From: Deltaproteobacteria bacterium
GTDB lineage: Bacteria; Desulfobacterota; UBA8473
Direction: 5' to 3'
Assembly: GCA_030643245.1 (NCBI GenBank)
Contig: DAOWME010000096.1
Span: forward strand, 1 to 10,087
DNA: 10,087 bases
The notes under the pieces are model-generated. The model was not told the DNA's origin and did not search any database. It worked only from the letters and a program-made list of their open reading frames with translations. Positions 6,362 to 10,087 of the stretch are shown one piece after another. Each line of letters opens with the position of its first letter. Position 1 is the first letter of the stretch. The translations under genes and the position numbers were made by a program.

Positions 6362-7489
6362 ATGAACTACAATTTCACCCAGGAAGAACTCAATATCAGG
6401 AAGACAATAAGCCGGTTTGCCAGGAAAGAAATTGCACCATTAGTCGGTCAGATAGAGAAAGATAAGAAACTACCCGACGATCTACTCGAAAAGATCACGG
6501 ATTTGAGGATAAGCGGCCTGCCTTTTCCGGAAAAATGGGGTGGGTCCGGTGGCACCTATATTAGCTTTCTTTTGGCTATGGAGGAATTGGCTTATGCTTA
6601 TTTCCCATGTATATTCTATCCTCTTGTATGTTCCATGGTTGGATACGGTTTTCTCTCCTATGCAAGCGATTACCTAAAAGAGAAATATCTCAAGGGATTA
6701 CTGACAGGTTCAGTAAAGGGTGCCTGGGCCTTCACTGAACCGAGTACCGGGTCTGACCCAAAACAGGTACAGCTCAAGGCAGTCAAAGACGGGGATCACT
6801 GGGTCCTCAACGGAACGAAAAGATTTATAACCAATTCGTCCATTGCGGACATAGCTGTGATCTTTGCCCGGACCGGAGAAGCGGTAACAGCCTTTGCCGT
6901 GGACACACAAAATCCTGGATATATTGTAGGGAAAAGAGAGGAATTTATCGCTTTTGAGGGTACGGACAATGGTGACATCATACTGGAAGACGCCAGGGTG
7001 GAAAGCAGGGATATTCTTGGAGAAGAAAACCAAGGCTTCTCCATATTATTGGGCGTGGAGGTCTTCGCAAAAATAGCGGCATGTGCAGGCAATATAGGTC
7101 TGGGCCGAGCGGCTTTGGACCTTGCAATACAATACGCAAAGGAAAAGACACACAGGGGGGTTCCAATCGGAGTAAAATTTCAAATGACTCAATGGAACTT
7201 GGCAACCATGGCCTCAAAGATATCCGCCAGTCGCGCCTTTCTATATTCTGTGGGCGCAAAGATGGACAAAGGAGAACACCTCGCCGCTGAATCCGCAGAA
7301 CTGAAAATATTCACCGGCGCCGCAGTCAGGGAAGTGGCTTCTGATGCCGTACAGGTTCATGGCGCCTATGGTTTGACAAAGGAATATGCCGTTGAAAGGC
7401 TGTACAGGGAGTCGAAGTTTAACGAGGTAATACTGGGAAGCAATGAGATTCAGAGGGTTATTGCGGCAAGCGCTTTGATGAAAAGCTAA
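6362..7489 (+). CDS. Acyl-CoA dehydrogenase family protein with atypical active site
   Basis: The 375-aa flavoprotein has the full acyl-CoA dehydrogenase fold: an N-terminal helical domain (about 5-115), the FAD/substrate signature AFTEPSTGSDP (123-133) and GTKRFITN (151-158) in the beta domain, and the C-terminal helical domain with QVHGAYGLTKEYAVERLYRE (331-350). Family members oxidise acyl-CoA to enoyl-CoA and pass electrons to ETF. The C-terminal motif reads NEVILGSNEIQR (354-365), whereas short- and medium-chain enzymes have YEGT.EIQR, so the catalytic Glu is Leu358. The alternative Glu position of isovaleryl-CoA and long-chain enzymes appears to be Ala (VFAKIA, 234-239). It may act on an unusual acyl-CoA, use another base, or catalyse another reaction; the substrate is unknown. 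It is monocistronic, with no etfAB or other beta-oxidation genes in the window. Confidence 0.92.
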   Translation: MNYNFTQEELNIRKTISRFARKEIAPLVGQIEKDKKLPDDLLEKITDLRISGLPFPEKWGGSGGTYISFLLAMEELAYAYFPCIFYPLVCSMVGYGFLSYASDYLKEKYLKGLLTGSVKGAWAFTEPSTGSDPKQVQLKAVKDGDHWVLNGTKRFITNSSIADIAVIFARTGEAVTAFAVDTQNPGYIVGKREEFIAFEGTDNGDIILEDARVESRDILGEENQGFSILLGVEVFAKIAACAGNIGLGRAALDLAIQYAKEKTHRGVPIGVKFQMTQWNLATMASKISASRAFLYSVGAKMDKGEHLAAESAELKIFTGAAVREVASDAVQVHGAYGLTKEYAVERLYRESKFNEVILGSNEIQRVIAASALMKS

Positions 7490-7531
7490 GCCGTCGGTTG
7501 GGCTCCGGTTTGGTATACCATAGCGGATAAA

Positions 7532-7657
7532 ATGCTAGATACGAAAAAGCGCATAGAGAACGAGAGGAAATTTGGCGTTTGGGATAAACAGCCTGATGGC
7601 GGGCGCCGTTATTTTTATGAAGTACAAGGACGCCATAGCTGGAAAGCACGCTACTAA
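7532..7657 (+). pseudogene. Truncated small ORF (41 codons) ended by the repeat
   Basis: From ATG at 7532 the frame encodes 41 residues ending GGRRYFYEVQGRHSWKARY. This composition looks protein-like, and from memory it resembles the N-terminal half of a family of small uncharacterised proteins of about 70-80 aa with a GGRRY...GR.GW.ARY pattern, whose C-terminal half is missing here. The frame stops at TAA (7655-7657), the first triplet of the repeat element at 7650-8182. The likely explanation is truncation when the element inserted. There is no strong ribosome binding site. The function is unknown, and the family assignment is recall, not a search result. Confidence 0.4.
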
Positions 7658-8182
7658 GGGACGTGGCCGAAATAACTTCCCCAACTATGCATCTCATCTT
7701 GGCGTCCTTCATATATCGGTTTACACTTTTGAAATTATGGCTGCTTCAACGGTGGTCAAATTTTAACCCGTGCAGAACTCGCATCTAAGTGAGCATAAAG
7801 AAAGAACACTCTATAGCTATTAAATTTAACCTATAGGTTTTGGAACTACAAACATTCTAAAAAAGGGCCTTTCCCCCTGTTCTTTCTTAACGCTCACTAA
7901 AACGCTCAAACAGCTGCACGGGTTAAAATTTGACCACCGTTGAATCCGTGCCGAGACCGTTTTTTTTATTCGAAAGTGTAAACTACTTTATAGCTTTTAT
8001 GAAGGATGCCCAATGAGGATGGAAATCAATTTTTTCGACCTGTGCAGTTGGGCAGGTGTGCCGCTTGCCGGCTACTTGTTTCGTTTGTTTCTTATGAACT
8101 ACATTCCGGCATAAGGCTGTAAGTGTAGTGGGATGACAAGTCTCGTCTGTATATTTGAATGTCGGCCACGTCCCTTAATAGC
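7650..8182. mobile_element. MITE-like fold-back element with nested inverted repeats
   Basis: The ends are inverted repeats of 21 bp (7650-7670 and 8162-8182) matching at 20 positions and carrying TAAGGGACG. Inside, several further arms pair in the same nested order: CCTTCATA (7697-7704) with TATGAAGG near 8000, TTTACACTTT (7720-7729) with AAAGTGTAAA, a perfect 30-bp pair (7746-7775 with 7914-7943), and an 18-of-20 pair (7789-7808 with 7878-7897). At the centre is the palindrome AACCTATAGGTT (7828-7839). The right arm is about 130-140 bp longer, mainly from extra sequence at about 8030-8160. No transposase or other credible ORF lies within, so it would be non-autonomous. Target-site duplications are not clear. 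Confidence 0.7.
7746..7943. repeat. Perfect 30-bp inverted repeat pair inside the fold-back element
   Basis: The sequence at 7746-7775, starting TCAACGGTGGTCAAA and ending CCCGTGCAG, is found exactly as its reverse complement at 7914-7943 (30 of 30). The better conservation of this pair compared with the outer arms suggests it could be the end of a younger nested element or a protein-binding site, or that gene conversion keeps the arms alike. The 138 bp between them hold a second inverted pair and the central palindrome. Confidence 0.85.
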
Positions 8183-8200
8183 TTTTATCTGATAATATTA

Positions 8201-8217
8201 TGGCAATTCTAGTGCCA
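8201..8217. promoter_or_regulatory. TGGCA-N7-TGCCA dyad; sigma54-like -24/-12 site
   Basis: The dyad TGGCA-N7-TGCCA lies 25 bp upstream of the proS ATG. On the minus strand it reads TGGCAC-TAGAA-TTGCC, a near-perfect sigma54 promoter with the GG-N10-GC spacing; it would start transcription near 8190, leftward into the fold-back element. On the plus strand it keeps GG-N10-GC but is poorer (TGGCAA...GTGCC) and would start near 8227, just before proS. It may instead be an operator for a dimeric regulator, or chance. Confidence 0.35.
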
Positions 8218-8242
8218 AGAAAAACATAAATTGGAGCAGTAT

Positions 8243-9949
8243 ATGCGTTATTCGAAGATGTTGATTCCCACTCTAAAGGAAGATCCTGCCGAGGCCGAGG
8301 TTATTAGTCACAAGCTCATGCTGAGAGCGGGGATGATCCGGAAACTGGCAACGGGTATCTATTCTTATCTCCCTCTTGCGAGAAGGATATTCAACAAAGT
8401 TGAACAGATCATACGGGAAGAGATGAACAGGGCGGGGGGGCAGGAGGTAACACTCCCCAGTGTTCAGCCTTCCGACGTCTGGGAGGAGAGTGGAAGGTGG
8501 AACCTATACGGAAAAGAGCTTCTGAGGTTCAAGGATCGGAATAGTCGTGACTTCTGTCTCGGCCCAACCCATGAAGAGGTGATTACCGATTTGATAAGAA
8601 GGGAGATAAGGTCTTATCGTCAGCTCCCATTGAACCTCTATCAGATTCAGACGAAATTCCGTGATGAGATCCGCCCCAGGTTCGGCTTGATGAGGGGCAG
8701 AGAGTTCACCATGAAAGATGCTTACAGCTTCGATGCCGATGAAGGTAGTGCTGAAGAGAGTTATGATCGGATGTTTGAGGCCTATAATCGAATATTCGAG
8801 AGGTGCGGATTGGAGTTCAGAGCCGTAGAGGCCGATACCGGCACGATCGGAGGGAGCTTCTCCCATGAATTCATGGTGCTTGCCGACTCCGGGGAAGATG
8901 CCATCGTGAGTTGTGATTCCTGCAGTTATGCCGCAAATGTGGAGAAGGCCGAGATAAAGGGGACGGACTTCGTCTCGGGGGATAGACCTAGGCCCCGGAA
9001 AGGTATGAATAAGGTTTCCACACCGGGCATGAAGACAGTGGAAGAGGTTACAGGTTTCCTCAAGGTGCCCTCCCGGGACCTCGTTAAAACCTTGATATAT
9101 GAGTCCGACAAGGGGGCGGTTGCCATACTTGTTCGAGGTGACCATGAGGTAAACGAAGCCAAGTTGAGAAGCGTACTCGGTTGTAATGAGTTGAGTCTTG
9201 CCGGGGATGAGACAATTGCCGAGACAACCCATGCGCCAAGGGGATTTGCCGGGCCTGTGGGCCTGGGCGTAAGTATAACGGCTGACAATGCCGTCCGGCA
9301 GATGTCCGGTTTTGTTACCGGAGGGAACGAAGGGGATGCGCACTTCACCAATGTGAACCTCGATGATTTCAAGGTGGATGCCTTTGCAGATATCAGGATG
9401 GTGACAGAAGACGACCCGTGTCCCAGGTGTAACGGGAAGTTGAGGTTGAGCAGAGGGATCGAAGTGGGGCACGTCTTTAAACTGGGCACAAAATACAGCG
9501 AGGCCTTGGGCGCAACCTTCCTTGATGCCAACGGCAAGGAACAGCTGATCGTCATGGGTTGCTACGGCATCGGCGTGGGGAGAACCGTGGCCGCCGCAAT
9601 CGAACAGAACCATGACGAAGACGGCATCATATTTCCGGTACCCATCGCCCCTTTTCAGGTCCTGATCTTACCGATTAACATCGATAAGAACGAGGTGAGG
9701 GACACGTCCGAGTTCCTGTACCGATCCCTTAATGAAGAAGGCTATGATGTGCTTCTTGATGATCGGGATGAGAGTCCCGGTATACGGTTCAAAGATGCGG
9801 ACCTCATAGGGATACCCATTCGTTTGACGGTGAGTAAGAGAACACTCAAGGAAGATGTGGTAGAGCTGAAGTCGAGAAGGACCGGAGAAGTTGTCTTGAT
9901 TAATAAGGACAGTGTCCTGGATGAGATACGGAAACGTCTTTCCGGATAA
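8243..9949 (+). CDS. proS: Prolyl-tRNA synthetase, bacterial type with editing domain
   Basis: Class II aminoacyl-tRNA synthetase charging tRNA-Pro, 568 aa (E. coli type about 572). Motif 2 is TKFRDEIRPRFGLMRGREF (137-155), followed by TMKDAYSFD; motif 3 is GIGVGRTVAAAIEQ (442-455). The insertion between them (about 224-405) is the editing domain that clears mischarged Ala-tRNA-Pro, bounded by cysteine pairs C224/C227 and C393/C396. The C-terminal anticodon-binding domain (about 470-565) includes LLDDRDESPGIRFKDADLIG (504-523). ATG 8243 is chosen over TTG 8231 because MRYSKMLIPTLKEDPAEAE matches the usual start and GGAG (8233-8236) then sits 6 nt upstream. The TAA stop is the first triplet of a repeat copy (9947-9970). 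No clear sigma70 promoter is visible. Confidence 0.97.
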   Translation: MRYSKMLIPTLKEDPAEAEVISHKLMLRAGMIRKLATGIYSYLPLARRIFNKVEQIIREEMNRAGGQEVTLPSVQPSDVWEESGRWNLYGKELLRFKDRNSRDFCLGPTHEEVITDLIRREIRSYRQLPLNLYQIQTKFRDEIRPRFGLMRGREFTMKDAYSFDADEGSAEESYDRMFEAYNRIFERCGLEFRAVEADTGTIGGSFSHEFMVLADSGEDAIVSCDSCSYAANVEKAEIKGTDFVSGDRPRPRKGMNKVSTPGMKTVEEVTGFLKVPSRDLVKTLIYESDKGAVAILVRGDHEVNEAKLRSVLGCNELSLAGDETIAETTHAPRGFAGPVGLGVSITADNAVRQMSGFVTGGNEGDAHFTNVNLDDFKVDAFADIRMVTEDDPCPRCNGKLRLSRGIEVGHVFKLGTKYSEALGATFLDANGKEQLIVMGCYGIGVGRTVAAAIEQNHDEDGIIFPVPIAPFQVLILPINIDKNEVRDTSEFLYRSLNEEGYDVLLDDRDESPGIRFKDADLIGIPIRLTVSKRTLKEDVVELKSRRTGEVVLINKDSVLDEIRKRLSG

Positions 9950-10087
9950 GGGACGGGGCTGAAATAACTTCCTCAAGCTGGCGCTCAGATTTAGGTTGGA
10001 TTTGTTCGATCTGAAAATACAAAACCACAGGAATAGTCTTAACTATTTCGAGGATTTTGTGTTTGAAGATCGGGCGAAGATGGCCTG
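9947..10087 (+). repeat. Palindromic repeat element after proS, cut by window end
   Basis: It begins with the third copy of the 24-bp repeat (9947-9970, TAAGGGACG...GAAATAACTT), whose TAA is the proS stop. About 35 bp later a long hairpin centred at 10039.5 appears: GAATAGT (10031-10037) with ACTATTT (10042-10048) around a CTTA loop, GATCTGAAAATACAAAA (10008-10024) with its partner TTTTGTGTTTGAAGATC (10055-10071), then further pairing that includes G:U-compatible changes. If the symmetry continues, the inverted copy of the 24-bp repeat should lie at about 10109-10132, just past the end, giving a palindromic element of about 185 bp. Confidence 0.65.

Noticed and set aside
7511..7520. Perfect 10-bp palindrome TGGTATACCA after the acyl-CoA dehydrogenase gene
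   Set aside because: Too short to separate from chance, with no promoter at a meaningful distance.
7572..7766. 64-codon plus-strand open frame running into the fold-back element
   Set aside because: It overlaps the more protein-like 41-codon frame and its second half is translated repeat sequence, with no ribosome binding site or family resemblance.
7863..7880. AAAGGGCCTTT-like stem as a terminator inside the fold-back element
   Set aside because: The stem is only about 5 bp and no convincing T-run follows it on the plus strand; better explained as part of the repeat's central region.
8231..8242. proS start at TTG 8231
   Set aside because: The TTG overlaps the Shine-Dalgarno GGAG used by the ATG at 8243, and MRYSK is the family-typical N-terminus.
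8504..9613. Long open frame of 369 codons on the minus strand opposite proS
   Set aside because: It lies wholly antisense to an unmistakable prolyl-tRNA synthetase with all motifs intact, and its translation shows no domain I recognise. It is a shadow of proS codon use.

Overview
The window looks like chromosomal DNA of an anaerobic, Gram-negative bacterium. It most resembles a deltaproteobacterium (Desulfobacterota) or a syntroph-like relative. This is inferred from the gene order rnc - radical SAM - era - der, an oxygen-sensitive PflA-type radical SAM protein, a stand-alone acyl-CoA dehydrogenase, and AT-leaning intergenic DNA rich in palindromic repeats. No taxonomic marker such as rRNA is present.

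Layout. Positions 1-553 are intergenic: a large imperfect hairpin (15-99), unassigned DNA, and a sigma70-type promoter (473-502) running into one copy of a 24-bp repeat (511-534). A plus-strand operon for RNA processing and ribosome assembly follows: rnc (RNase III, 554-1291), an Elp3-like radical SAM protein (1329-2399), era (2434-3342), a 145-bp palindrome (3340-3484), der (3494-4825) and a Nudix hydrolase (4812-5243) overlapping der. A PflA/PflX-like radical SAM gene (5240-6145, minus) meets the operon tail to tail; the two stop codons interlock. A divergent promoter region (6146-6361) leads to an acyl-CoA dehydrogenase gene (6362-7489). A repeat-rich island (7490-8242) holds a truncated small ORF and a fold-back, MITE-like element of about 530 bp. 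proS (8243-9949) follows, and its stop codon is the first triplet of another copy of the 24-bp repeat, which begins a palindromic element cut off by the window end.

How the genes work together. RNase III, Era and Der all act in rRNA maturation and ribosomal subunit assembly, so their co-transcription is expected. The era-der palindrome would fold in the mRNA into a long hairpin, a plausible RNase III substrate within the operon that encodes RNase III. The PflA-like, acyl-CoA dehydrogenase and proS genes look like independent units.

Most unusual content. The protein genes are mostly housekeeping. The interest lies in two families of palindromic repeats whose ends supply stop codons of neighbouring genes, and in two enzymes with substitutions at expected catalytic positions: RNase III (Asp to Ala) and the acyl-CoA dehydrogenase (Glu to Leu). 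I found no CRISPR array, tRNA, rRNA, complete transposon or defence system.
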